Source of the DNA: Plantibacter sp. Leaf314
Lineage (GTDB): Bacteria; Actinomycetota; Actinomycetes; Actinomycetales; Microbacteriaceae
Assembly (NCBI RefSeq): GCF_001423185.1
Contig: NZ_LMOB01000001.1
Coordinates: 434,001 to 498,000 of the forward strand
DNA length: 64,000 bases
Direction: 5' to 3'
A program made the translations under genes and the position numbers. Each line of letters starts with the position of its first letter. Positions within the stretch are counted from its first letter, which is position 1. The notes under the pieces were generated by a model. It ran no database searches, was not told the origin of the DNA, and saw nothing but the letters and a program-made list of their open reading frames with translations. Positions 34,365-42,180 of the stretch are shown one piece after another.

Positions 34365-34681
34365 ACACCCAGATAACGGGGCCCGGAGGACATCGAAGAG
34401 GACGGGGCGCGGCTCGGGACGGAACGGGAGGTGAACGTGCCACGAACCGCTGCTGTCTCCCATCGGCTGAGGCGATGGTCCGCGGGCGTACCAGCGCCCG
34501 GACCGCTCGGACCGAACCCACCGGAATCGCGTCCGGACCGCGTCCCGCCACCCGAGACATCGGCTCAGCTCCCGGCGGGCATCGCCACCATGACGGCTGG
34601 CAGCACGGCTGCATGTCTGAGGGGCGGCTCAGCCGGCGACGATCACCAACGACGCCGGGCCGCCAATCCTCGACCCACTCG
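34365..34681 (-). other. Long gene-free stretch, possible structured leader of the phnA operon
   Basis: About 317 bases without a convincing gene lie between the epimerase stop and the leader hairpin. On the minus strand AGACAT (about 34617-34612) can close onto ATGTCT (about 34560-34555) around several small stems such as GCAGC-CGT-GCTGC. I recognise no known riboswitch class. It may be promoter plus untranslated leader. Confidence 0.35.
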
Positions 34682-35524
34682 TCAGAGCGTCGCGAAGCCT
34701 GCGCGCCAGCTGGGGTGGCGGAGCGTGAAGCCCTGCGCTCGAGCGCGGTCGTTCGACACCGGCCGGCCGACATCACCCGTTCGCTCGACCGTGGGCGCCG
34801 GTGCCCCGACCGCGTGAGCGAAGACGGGCGCCCATTCGGTCCCGGGAGCGGGTTCGTCGTCCACGATGTTCCACACGCCGGTCGGCCACCCGAGGGCCTC
34901 GACGACGGCCGCCGCCGCGTCGTCGACGTGCACGAAGGAGGTCACGGTCTCCGTCGCGGGCAACGCCCCCGACCGAGCGGCTTCGGCGAACCGGCCGGCT
35001 CGCGAGTACCACGTGCCTGCGCCGTACAGCTGCCCGAAGCGCAACACCACGCTCTGCGGGAGGTCGTGGACGGCCGCCTCGAGTGCCTGCACCGCGTGGA
35101 CCGTCGAGCGACGAGGCTCGGGCGCGTCCAGATCCAGCGGGTCGGTCTCGATCGCTGGGAGTGCTGAGGGCGGGTGGATCCACGAGATGCTCTGTCCGAT
35201 GATCCTCCGCACGCCCGCCGCACGTGCCGCGTCGACCAGGTTCCGGGTGCCCTCGGATCGAAGCAGCGCGTTACTCGCCGAGTCCCCCGTGCCGAGGTCG
35301 GTCATGAGGTGCAGGATCGCTTCGGGTGCTGCGCGCCGGACGGCCGCAGCCGTCGCATCGCGGTCGCGGGCGTCCAGAACCACCCCTGTCGCTCCGAGCT
35401 GCTCGAGCGCGCCCAGCTTCTCGGTCGATCGTGACGTCGCGCTGACCTCATGGCCCAGTGTGAGCAACCTCGGAATCACCGCTCGGCCGAGCACGCCGGA
35501 CCCGCCGGCAACCAGTACACGCAT
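34682..35524 (-). CDS. NAD-dependent epimerase/dehydratase family protein
   Basis: 280 residues from ATG 35524. Rossmann start MRVLVAGGSGVLGRAVIPRL (GxxGxxG), atypical extended-SDR: the place of the catalytic Tyr-x3-Lys is taken by HAVQALE, so the usual dyad is missing. Later VVLRFGQLYGAGTWYS and TSFVHVDDAAAAVVEAL, WNIVDDEP are typical of sugar-nucleotide epimerase relatives. Probably an NAD(P)-binding oxidoreductase or regulator rather than a classical epimerase. Monocistronic. Confidence 0.8.
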   Translation of the reverse strand: MRVLVAGGSGVLGRAVIPRLLTLGHEVSATSRSTEKLGALEQLGATGVVLDARDRDATAAAVRRAAPEAILHLMTDLGTGDSASNALLRSEGTRNLVDAARAAGVRRIIGQSISWIHPPSALPAIETDPLDLDAPEPRRSTVHAVQALEAAVHDLPQSVVLRFGQLYGAGTWYSRAGRFAEAARSGALPATETVTSFVHVDDAAAAVVEALGWPTGVWNIVDDEPAPGTEWAPVFAHAVGAPAPTVERTGDVGRPVSNDRARAQGFTLRHPSWRAGFATL

Positions 35525-35623
35525 GCACCAATCCTCGCAGGCCGCCACCGGACGACCGACCGCGTCGACGACGCCGGCCCGGCCCCTCACGCCTCGCGAT
35601 GGTCGATCACGGGGCGCTGCGCC

Positions 35624-36496
35624 TCAGGCCGTGTCGAGGACGTCGAGCTCCAGCGCCAGTTCCATGCTCCGGAGGCGTGCACGGGAAAAGTCGTAGGGCA
35701 TCATCCGCACCGCCTCGGTGAGGCTCGTCGTCCCGCACGTCACGCCGGCACCGTCGTCGGGGACAGGGTGTGCTTCGTCCCATGCCTCGAACCGCTCGTC
35801 GTCCGCCTGCGCCAGGCCGGAGTCCTCGATCACCGTGCTGAGGGCGGTCTCGAAGGCGTGCCGCTCGGCCGCCACCTCCGCCACGCGGGGGTCGTCGACG
35901 GCGACCGTGTCATCGAGCGCCTGTTCGGCGGCGTCGACCCGGTCGGCCTCCTCGCGCAACTCGGGGTGGGTGGCCAGGGCGATGAAGCGCGACGCCTGGA
36001 CGGACGCGCTGAGTTCGCCGAAGATCCGCTCGGTCACGAGCAGGGTGTCGAGGTCGTCCTGCCGGAGCGTCCCTTCGGGCAGATCCGCGAGGCGATCGCT
36101 CACCAGGTCGGAGAGCAGGCCCAGCCGGCTGCCCTGCGCTCGCATGCGTTGGACGGCGGTGCGCTGCAGCTCGAGTTCGGCCTGCTTGGCGACGAGAAAC
36201 GCCTCCAGTCGGTCCAGGGTCCGCGTGACGTCGCCGTCCTGATCGGCGGTGTCGGACGCGGCCGCGAAGGCGTCTCGGATGTCGTCGAGGGCGATACCGG
36301 CGTCGGCCATCCGGCGGATCCACAGCAGCTGGATCATCTCCTCGTAGCCGTAGCGGCGGCGGTCGTCACTCCCCCGCTCGGGCTCCGGGAGCAGACCGAT
36401 CTGGTGGTAGTGACGGATCGCTCGTGGCGTGGTGCCGACGAAGGCGGCGGCACCGCCGATCGTGACCTGGCGTGGCGGGGTGAATGACGAGAACAT
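35624..36496 (-). CDS. MerR-family transcriptional regulator
   Basis: 290 residues from ATG 36496 with AGGAAGGA upstream. N-terminal MerR winged helix: TIGGAAAFVGTTPRAIRHYHQIGLLPEPERG and RRYGYEEMIQLLWIRRMADAGI. A coiled-coil of about 40 residues follows (DVTRTLDRLEAFLVAKQAELELQRTAV, in parts), then a 160-residue Asp/Glu-rich helical effector domain of unknown ligand. No metal-binding Cys cluster, so a drug- or metabolite-sensing type is more likely. Confidence 0.88.
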   Translation of the reverse strand: MFSSFTPPRQVTIGGAAAFVGTTPRAIRHYHQIGLLPEPERGSDDRRRYGYEEMIQLLWIRRMADAGIALDDIRDAFAAASDTADQDGDVTRTLDRLEAFLVAKQAELELQRTAVQRMRAQGSRLGLLSDLVSDRLADLPEGTLRQDDLDTLLVTERIFGELSASVQASRFIALATHPELREEADRVDAAEQALDDTVAVDDPRVAEVAAERHAFETALSTVIEDSGLAQADDERFEAWDEAHPVPDDGAGVTCGTTSLTEAVRMMPYDFSRARLRSMELALELDVLDTA

Positions 36497-36607
36497 GGTG
36501 GTCCTTCCTCGGTGGGCGGGATATGACCACTGCACCACATGACGCTACGGCAGGTGCAACTCCGTGCCCGATCCGTCGCTGCGCCACTCCGGTCGGGCCG
36601 CCATGCT

Positions 36608-37474
36608 TCAGCGCAGATACGCGTCGACCAGCAGCGGGCCCCGGACGGTTCTGAGCGTCTCGACCAGCCGGTCGAGGGCCCGGCCGTTCCATGAGGTGAG
36701 CTGCAGGTCGTGCGGCCCGAGGGGTTCGAGCTTCCCGGTGCGGAGGCGGACGACCTCCCAGCCGGCGGACCGCAGCGCGCGGTCCTTCCGTCGGTCGGCC
36801 TCTTCGCGGCGACCGACGTGCTCGACACCGTGCCTGCCGATGCTGTCGTACTCGATCGCGATGCGGAGTTCCGGGAAGACCAGGTCGGGCCACACCTCGA
36901 CGTGCGTGAAGAACGGGCGTTGGACGCGCACGGCGTTCATGCCGGTGGTCAGGGCCAGACGCTCGTGGACGTCCGCGCGGAGCCGGTCCTCGACGGCGGA
37001 AGCCGGCTTCGGTGCACACGCAGAGGTGAACGCCTCCCCCACCGACAGGTCCGGCGTCTTGTCACACAGCGACGCCTGACGGCGACCGCGACGCTCCCGG
37101 ACGACACCGGCGCCTGCGGGTACCGGATCGGTCACCGATGCTCGCATCGGCAGGGCGACGACCCTGGACGGGTTCGCCTCGTCGGAGCACTCCGGACACC
37201 AGGCGCTCCGGCGGCGCTCCCTCCCGGGCCGCGAGCGCTGCTCCGCCGGGGTCGCGACGAAGCGGTGTCCGCGGTCGCACTGCCACTGCAGCAGGACGTC
37301 GGCCGCCGGCGGCACTTGGCTGAGGACGATCCCTGCGTTGAGATCGGCGTGGTACTGGCGCCACAGCGCGGGGAACGGTGCCCACGCGTGGCGGTAGGCG
37401 CCGACCGGATAGGGCGTCTCGAGGCCCTTCGACCATTGGCGGCGAGCCCACCACGATTCCACACGTTCCGACAC
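36608..37474 (-). CDS. Zinc-ribbon plus PD-(D/E)XK/Vsr-like nuclease-domain protein
   Basis: 288 residues from GTG 37474 (a GTG at 37464 is also possible). The N-terminal half has a treble-clef style zinc motif, CDRGHRF...CPEC. The C-terminal half (about 150-285) has WPDLVFPELRIAIEYDS, KDRALRSAGWEVVRL, the pattern of DUF559/Vsr-like endonuclease folds. Likely acts on DNA or RNA; no modification or partner genes lie beside it. Start is uncertain because it sits in a duplicated 10-mer. Confidence 0.7.
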   Translation of the reverse strand: MSERVESWWARRQWSKGLETPYPVGAYRHAWAPFPALWRQYHADLNAGIVLSQVPPAADVLLQWQCDRGHRFVATPAEQRSRPGRERRRSAWCPECSDEANPSRVVALPMRASVTDPVPAGAGVVRERRGRRQASLCDKTPDLSVGEAFTSACAPKPASAVEDRLRADVHERLALTTGMNAVRVQRPFFTHVEVWPDLVFPELRIAIEYDSIGRHGVEHVGRREEADRRKDRALRSAGWEVVRLRTGKLEPLGPHDLQLTSWNGRALDRLVETLRTVRGPLLVDAYLR

Positions 37475-37480
37475 GTTCCG
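37461..37480. repeat. Exact 10-base tandem duplication over a start codon
   Basis: ACACGTTCCG occurs twice head to tail. On the minus strand each copy gives CGGAACGTGT, so each provides a possible GTG start for the zinc-ribbon nuclease gene (37474 and 37464). Confidence 0.9.
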
Positions 37481-37607
37481 AAGCTATGACGGACCGCCGA
37501 CACCGGTGACGCTGCGGCGCCCGTGCCCGTGCCGACCCGGCTCGACGACCAGCGACGCAGCCGGAGAACGCGTTCCTCGCCGCCTGTCGGATGACGTCCG
37601 CGACCCG

Positions 37608-38150
37608 CTACCTCGTGAGGATGCGTTGGAACAGGCGATGGTCCTGCCATCGGCCCGCGATACGCAAGTACTCCGAGGCGAGCCCGAACTCGACGAACCC
37701 GCATCGCTTGAGGACCGTCTGCGATGCGACGTTGTGCGGCAGGGTCCCCGCCTGGATCCGGTGCAGCCGGAGGTCATCACGGGCCAGGTCGACGGCGGCT
37801 CCGACGGCGGCCGTCATGAGCCCATGACCGGCGTGGTCGGCGTCGATCCAGTACCCCAGGTTCGCGCTCTGGAAGGCGCCCCGCACGATCCCCGTGAGGT
37901 TGACCCGCCCGACGATGCGCGACGCCTCCGCGAGCACCAGTGGCAGGGCCGTCCCGGCCTCCTGATCGAGCAGGAGCTGCCGGGTGGCGGACTCCTGGCC
38001 ACTCTCGGTGTAGAACGCCTCGGATCGTTCCGGATCCCACGGGGCCAGATGGTCGCGATTCTTGCGGTACGCCTCGGCGAGCGCGGCCGAGTCGTCGATC
38101 GTCACGGCGCGGAGCACCACTCCGCGGCCCAGGTCCACGTCAGAAGTCAT
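37608..38150 (-). CDS. GNAT acetyltransferase, RimJ/RimL-type
   Basis: 180 residues from ATG 38150, overlapping the preceding stop (ATGA). RimJ-like pattern: VLRAVTIDDSAALAEAY, GRVNLTGIVRGAFQSANLGYWIDADHAGHGLMTAAV (acetyl-CoA loop), HRIQAGTLPHNVASQTVLKRCGF. Uses acetyl-CoA to modify an amine, perhaps a ribosomal protein N-terminus or a small molecule. Coupled to the membrane protein before it. Confidence 0.9.
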   Translation of the reverse strand: MTSDVDLGRGVVLRAVTIDDSAALAEAYRKNRDHLAPWDPERSEAFYTESGQESATRQLLLDQEAGTALPLVLAEASRIVGRVNLTGIVRGAFQSANLGYWIDADHAGHGLMTAAVGAAVDLARDDLRLHRIQAGTLPHNVASQTVLKRCGFVEFGLASEYLRIAGRWQDHRLFQRILTR

Positions 38151-38650
38151 TCCGAGATGCTAGCGCGCGGACGGTTGCGGACGACGACCATGAGCCCCCA
38201 GGCGAAGGCGATCGTGAGGCCTACGAACACGACCGCCCAGATCCACTGCCAGAGGTCGGGCCGGGCTGGCGGGTCCAGTCGGACCCCACCCGTCCCGTCG
38301 TCCACCCACGCTGTGACGGACGCTCCGACCCGCGCGTCGTCGCTGCGCACGACGGCCCGCTGCGTCCCGTTCGCCGTCGGGTAGTCGACGCTCACCGTCC
38401 GGTACTCGACCCAGTGGCGGTTGCGGCTGTTGCCTTCCATGACGCGTTCCGTGTCCTCGCCGATCACCTGCGCCGTCACCGAGGTCTGGGTGGCCGTGAG
38501 ATCGGTGACGAGACGCTGCACTGCGGTGGCGCCCAGCAGTCCGGAGAACCCGGTCAGGATGACGAGGACGAGCACGGTGACCACCTGCCCGGACACGGAC
38601 GGTCGCGGTCGAGCGTTCCTGGCGCCACCCGAAGCCGATTCAGCCCTCAT
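38147..38650 (-). CDS. Membrane protein with DUF3592-like extracytoplasmic domain
   Basis: 167 residues from ATG 38650. Two membrane spans, about 22-44 (QVVTVLVLVILTGFSGLLG) and 135-158, flank a soluble domain with VEYRTVSVDYPTANGTQRAVVRSDDARVGASVTAW. That resembles the DUF3592 fold, which checks conversion of a short beta-rich domain between spans. Function unknown. Confidence 0.75.
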   Translation of the reverse strand: MRAESASGGARNARPRPSVSGQVVTVLVLVILTGFSGLLGATAVQRLVTDLTATQTSVTAQVIGEDTERVMEGNSRNRHWVEYRTVSVDYPTANGTQRAVVRSDDARVGASVTAWVDDGTGGVRLDPPARPDLWQWIWAVVFVGLTIAFAWGLMVVVRNRPRASISE

Positions 38651-38709
38651 CCATCACCTCCACCTTCAACGAACACACCGGCATGATCGCGCGCCTTTCC
38701 TCAGCCGCC

Positions 38710-39447
38710 TCAGCGGTCCGACGGCGCTCCTGGGCCGTGACCCGCGAAGTACCGATCGAGGGCATCGGCGTACCGGGCGGCGACCACCTCGGCCGTCTCC
38801 TCGGGAGTCGGTCTCGCGATGGATCGGCTCGACGCGTCGAGTGCACGCCGCTCGCTTTCGACGGCGTCGATCGCCCCGAGATCGGCGTTGGCGAACCAGG
38901 CGCACACGGCCAGTCCGTACCGCGTCTCCTGCTGGGCGCCGGCTTTGCGGTTCTCGCGCTGCTCCCACGTGAACAGCGAGATCAACGACCAGGGGGTGAA
39001 GCCGGGCACGTTCGGCTCGCCGTCGCCGTTCGAAGACCGAGCCCACGCCGCAACCGCAGCACCGAGCCAGATGTTCTGTCCGTCACGGATCAGGTGGGCC
39101 AAGGTCATCCCGCGCTCAGCATCGAACAGCACCTGCGTCCCGTCCCGCTCGAGGAGCAACCCCGCGCACGCCATCTGCACCGGCCCCCAGGCCTCGATCA
39201 CGGCGAACCCCGCCCCGAGCAGCTCACGGGCGAGGGGCTGCAGCTCGGCCTCGATGGTCGGGATGACCAGCTCGGGGTCGTTGTGGCGGGGCGCCGGGCC
39301 CACCGGCTCGGGGAATCCGGTCGAAGCGACTCGAGGACCCGTCGCCCTCGTGCCTCCGCTACCGGCCCGCGCGGAAGATGCTGCCGACAGGCCGACCCAG
39401 GCGGCGATCCGTTGGCCGAGGCTCGGCGGACGGTTCATCTCGTTCAT
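38710..39447 (-). CDS. Hypothetical protein
   Basis: 245 residues from ATG 39447; an ATG at 39438 is three codons in. Possible amphipathic N-terminus, a low-complexity Ala/Ser/Gly linker, then a globular domain from about residue 55 (NDPELVIPTIEAELQPLARELLGAGFAV). Two Trp-rich patches (AWGPVQMA, NVPGFTPWSLISLFTWEQRE) are notable. I do not recognise the family. The gene after it in the same direction (39458-39829) ends ten bases upstream, so the two are probably co-transcribed. Confidence 0.65.
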   Translation of the reverse strand: MNEMNRPPSLGQRIAAWVGLSAASSARAGSGGTRATGPRVASTGFPEPVGPAPRHNDPELVIPTIEAELQPLARELLGAGFAVIEAWGPVQMACAGLLLERDGTQVLFDAERGMTLAHLIRDGQNIWLGAAVAAWARSSNGDGEPNVPGFTPWSLISLFTWEQRENRKAGAQQETRYGLAVCAWFANADLGAIDAVESERRALDASSRSIARPTPEETAEVVAARYADALDRYFAGHGPGAPSDR

Positions 39448-39457
39448 CGCTGACCGC

Positions 39458-39829
39458 TCAGACCTCGGGCGACGTGCACTGGCGCGTCGGTCGAAGTCGA
39501 TCGTCACTCACGGGAAAGGACACGTCGTAGTACAGCTGCGTCGCGCGCATGTCGCCCCAGTCGTCCTTCTTCACCCGGATGCCGGTCGGCGAGACCTCTG
39601 CGATGCGGACCCGCAACCACGAGCCGTCGTCCAGGCGGAGCTCATGAGGCTCGGCGAGATAGCTCAACCCGATCTCGTCGAGGGTCTCCTCGGCCTCCAT
39701 CCAGTCCACCGCCCCGGTTCTCCGGCGCCCCAGAAGGCCGATCACGATGAACCCCTCACCGTCGGGCTGCATCCAGCCCAACCGTTCGCCGTCGCCTGAT
39801 CGTCGATGCTCGATCCAGTCCGCGTCCAT
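39458..39829 (-). CDS. Small hypothetical protein
   Basis: 123 residues from ATG 39829 (the frame is open to GTG/ATG positions near 39928, but codon-level homology-like character begins at MDADWIEHRRSG). Beta-rich, with VDWMEAEETLDEIGLSYLAEPHELRLDDG and VRIAEVSPTGIRVKKDDWG. No known motif. First gene of a two-gene unit with the hypothetical at 38710-39447. Confidence 0.6.
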   Translation of the reverse strand: MDADWIEHRRSGDGERLGWMQPDGEGFIVIGLLGRRRTGAVDWMEAEETLDEIGLSYLAEPHELRLDDGSWLRVRIAEVSPTGIRVKKDDWGDMRATQLYYDVSFPVSDDRLRPTRQCTSPEV

Positions 39830-40088
39830 GAGCCGAGGGTAACGCGGCGACCCGAAGCCTCGCCGGACGACGTTCCGATCGGCCAGGACGTGAGAGGCGT
39901 CGACCGGCTCGGGATCCGCGTCGATCACCGTGGCGCCTCGAACGGAGTGCCACGACCCGCTGGGAGTGTCGACCGCCGCCGGATCCGGGGCAGCGATCTA
40001 CCCTGGTGGGATCACCGGGACGCCGCCGTCTTCACCGGGCCGTTCCCCGACCCCGCCCTCCCGTGACCCTCCGACGACAGGACCGACG

Positions 40089-40361
40089 ATGACCGCCGAC
40101 TCCACCATCGACCGTCTCACCGCGGTGGGCACTCGCTATATGCGGCAGCTCACCCAGGATCCCGAAGTGCGTTCGATCCCGCTCGAGGACGATGCCGGGG
40201 TGTGCGTCGTGCACACGGTTCGCGGCGGCGGCAAGATCTACGTCGCGCCGGACGAGAGCGTGCTCTTCGTGGGCTCATCGATGGACTTCGGCGCGGGCCT
40301 GACCGAGTTCCTCGCCGGTACCCGTACGCCGCGGGAGCGGTTCGTCCGCCCGACGTCCTGA
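40089..40361 (+). CDS. Small hypothetical protein
   Basis: 90 residues from ATG 40089. Contains CVVHTVRGGGKIYVAPDESVLFVGSS, a compact beta-hairpin-like stretch, and ends ERFVRPTS. Such short proteins are common in Microbacteriaceae without known function. It is divergent from the 39829 gene; the 259 bases between hold no other feature I can support. Confidence 0.65.
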   Translation: MTADSTIDRLTAVGTRYMRQLTQDPEVRSIPLEDDAGVCVVHTVRGGGKIYVAPDESVLFVGSSMDFGAGLTEFLAGTRTPRERFVRPTS

Positions 40362-40383
40362 GTCACCCCGCCTCGGAGCTCTC

Positions 40384-40404
40384 GAGCACTGCTGAGCGGT
40401 GCTC
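40384..40404. terminator. Possible hairpin between converging genes
   Basis: GAGCAC (40384-40389) pairs with GTGCTC (40399-40404) with partial extension inside. It lies between the stops at 40361 and 40411, so may be a shared terminator. Weak. Confidence 0.35.
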
Positions 40405-40410
40405 TCTCCC

Positions 40411-40986
40411 CTATCGCCGTGACGACGAAGCTCGACGTGACCGTGTCCCGACGCCGGCTCGCTGGAGCGCCCGGGCGATCATCCCCGAGAGCACGGCGGC
40501 GGCGACCTCACCGACGATGCGTCCGAGGAGTGTCCCCAGGACGATGGGCGCCGTGAGGTGCTCCGGCGAGAAGACCGCGAGCGAGACGCCGAAGAGCGCA
40601 GCACCGAGGATGACCGCGGCGAGCAGGTACCTGGCCTGGACTGACCGCGGACCCCGGTTCCCGCGGTCGACCTTCCCGACGACGAGGTCGATGATGGTAC
40701 CGGTGAGCAGGAACGGGACGAGGATGACGACGCCCGAGGGGCTGGTCGCCGCGATGAGGAGTCCTGCGATGCCCGCGGTGACCGTCGCACTGCCGACGAC
40801 GCCCGTGTACCGGCGCGCCACGAACGGGAGCACACCGTGGATGCCCGCGCCGAGCGCGTACAACGGCGGGGAGGTCGGTGCCAGCACCGCGAGGAACGTC
40901 CCCGTCGCCAGGTGGAGCAACAGGTGCACAGCCGCGAACGCAGCGCAGACGAGCAGCACCCTCGTGGACAGGCCGACCTGCTTCAT
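40411..40986 (-). CDS. Integral membrane protein, probable ECF transporter S component
   Basis: 191 residues from ATG 40986, about five or six hydrophobic segments. Small size, the GAGIHGVLPFVARRYTG and LTGTIIDLVVGK segments and a basic Arg/Ser tail fit S-components of energy-coupling-factor vitamin transporters. No T, A or A' subunits are adjacent, so it would use shared housekeeping modules. Substrate not predictable from sequence alone. Confidence 0.55.
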   Translation of the reverse strand: MKQVGLSTRVLLVCAAFAAVHLLLHLATGTFLAVLAPTSPPLYALGAGIHGVLPFVARRYTGVVGSATVTAGIAGLLIAATSPSGVVILVPFLLTGTIIDLVVGKVDRGNRGPRSVQARYLLAAVILGAALFGVSLAVFSPEHLTAPIVLGTLLGRIVGEVAAAVLSGMIARALQRAGVGTRSRRASSSRR

Positions 40987-41089
40987 CGTGTTCTCCGTTC
41001 AGATCGTCCAGCCGGCGGCTCGTCCCGGTACTCCCAGCATGCAGGACTGGCTCCGAACCCCTGTCCGACACGCGCGGCATACTGTCCTC

Positions 41090-41659
41090 ATGAATGGTGC
41101 ACCGTCCTCCTTCCCACCCCTCGTCGTCGGTTCCGACCCGGTGCGGACCGAGCGGGCGACCCGCCCCGCGTTCGTCATGGCGCTCGTGTGCGCCGGTCTG
41201 ATACCGATCATCGGCGTCCTGCTGGCAGCCTTCACCGCCTCGGTCAGCGGGTTCGGGCTGGGTGCGCTGTCCGGGCTGGTGTTCATCGTCGTCTCGTGGT
41301 TCATGCTGTTCCTCGCGCTGCAGCTGGCGACCGTGCGGGGTGCACAGTCCGTGACCCGCACGGTGATGACCCTCGACGCGGCAGGCCTCAGCGGCAGCAT
41401 CCAGCAGGGCGAGGTCTTCCTCCCCTGGGGTGCGGTCGAGCGCGTCTCGACGCGCTCGCGCGGCCGGTGGCGGATCCTCACCTTCCACCTCCTGCCCGGG
41501 GTGACGGCGCAGTCCCCCGGCGTCACCACCACCCTCTCGCAGGCGGCCTTCGCACGACTCGCCAAGCTGGGCTTCCAGGTCGGCGAGGTGGCGATCGACA
41601 CGCCGATCGACACGCTCCTCGCCGCGTCCGGTGCGTTCACCGGTGGCCGCCTGCGCTGA
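41090..41659 (+). CDS. Membrane protein with YcxB-like (PH-type) C-terminal domain
   Basis: 189 residues from ATG 41090. Two membrane spans (about 28-50 and 58-82) are followed by a beta-rich domain: VTRTVMTLDAAGLSGSIQQGEVFLPWGAVERVSTR, then FARLAKLGFQVGEVAIDTPIDTLL. This is the arrangement of YcxB/PH-like proteins of unknown role. Divergent from the ECF-like gene. Confidence 0.7.
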   Translation: MNGAPSSFPPLVVGSDPVRTERATRPAFVMALVCAGLIPIIGVLLAAFTASVSGFGLGALSGLVFIVVSWFMLFLALQLATVRGAQSVTRTVMTLDAAGLSGSIQQGEVFLPWGAVERVSTRSRGRWRILTFHLLPGVTAQSPGVTTTLSQAAFARLAKLGFQVGEVAIDTPIDTLLAASGAFTGGRLR

Positions 41660-41712
41660 CCCGAGCTCAGGCAGATACCGACCGGTCGGTCCGTCGCCCA
41701 CGCATCGTCACT

Positions 41713-41731
41713 CGACTGCGCCGAGCAGTCG
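41713..41731. terminator. Hairpin between converging genes
   Basis: CGACTGC (41713-41719) and GCAGTCG (41725-41731) form a seven-base stem with a five-base loop. It lies between the stops at 41659 and 41749; a nearby perfect ACCGACCGGTCGGT palindrome may add to it. Confidence 0.5.
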
Positions 41732-41748
41732 GACCATCACCGCTCCGG

Positions 41749-42096
41749 TCACGGACGGATCGCCTGGGAGGCGCGTTCGAGGCCGTCGGTGATGACGCGG
41801 AAGTACGCCCAGCGGCCGCGCTGTTCGCGGGTCGCGAGACCAGCGTCGACGAGGATCTTCATGTGGTGCGACACCGTGGGCTGCGTCAGCCCGACGGGTT
41901 CGGTGAGGTCGCAGATGCACGCCTCACCGCCCTCGCTCGCCGCGATCAATGACAGCAGCCGGACGCGGTTCGGGTCAGCGAGCGCTTTGAAGATGTGGGC
42001 GATCCGCTCGGCTTCGTCGAGCGCGAGCACTCCGCCGGTCACAGGGGTGCAGCACGCTGTGGCGTCGGCTTCCAGGAGGGGCAGTTCGATCTGCAT
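41749..42096 (-). CDS. arsR: ArsR-family metalloregulator
   Basis: 115 residues from ATG 42096. N-terminal Cys15-Cys16 (ATACCTP) and Cys60/Cys62 in the HTH region (EACICDLT) are placed as in actinobacterial arsenite-sensing ArsR proteins. Winged helix DLTEPVGLTQPTVSHHMKILVDAGLA. Probably represses the divergent flavoprotein gene and itself, and releases DNA on As(III) binding. Confidence 0.92.
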   Translation of the reverse strand: MQIELPLLEADATACCTPVTGGVLALDEAERIAHIFKALADPNRVRLLSLIAASEGGEACICDLTEPVGLTQPTVSHHMKILVDAGLATREQRGRWAYFRVITDGLERASQAIRP

Positions 42097-42114
42097 GGAC
42101 ACATTCTGACAGAT

Positions 42115-42169
42115 CGTATTGACATGTGTCGATGTGTCGATCAGTCTCGTCGTATTGATGGTTGTCGAT
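42115..42169. promoter_or_regulatory. Two related ArsR operator-like sites
   Basis: CGTATTGACATGTGTCGAT (42115-42133) recurs with three changes at 42151-42169. The first contains ATTGACA-TG-TGTCGAT, a palindrome with one mismatch. The region is unusually AT-rich and fills the gap between arsR and the divergent flavoprotein. Confidence 0.65.
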
Positions 42170-42180
42170 TGGAGTTGACG

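Noticed and set aside
34325..34393. Longer symporter start at ATG 34393
   Set aside because: The extension would code across a terminator-like hairpin and adds residues not expected before the first membrane span.
34440..34480. GGGAGACAGCAG resembling the actinobacterial L10 ribosomal leader
   Set aside because: Only a short word matches and the downstream gene is a symporter, not a ribosomal protein gene.
34555..34590. Fluoride-riboswitch-like words (GGCGATG, CCCGCC, CTGA) on the minus strand
   Set aside because: The second stem and pseudoknot partners are missing and no fluoride exporter follows.
40987..41089. Riboswitch for the ECF-like gene (TPP, cobalamin or folate type)
   Set aside because: Only about 100 bases are available and none of the conserved aptamer words is present.
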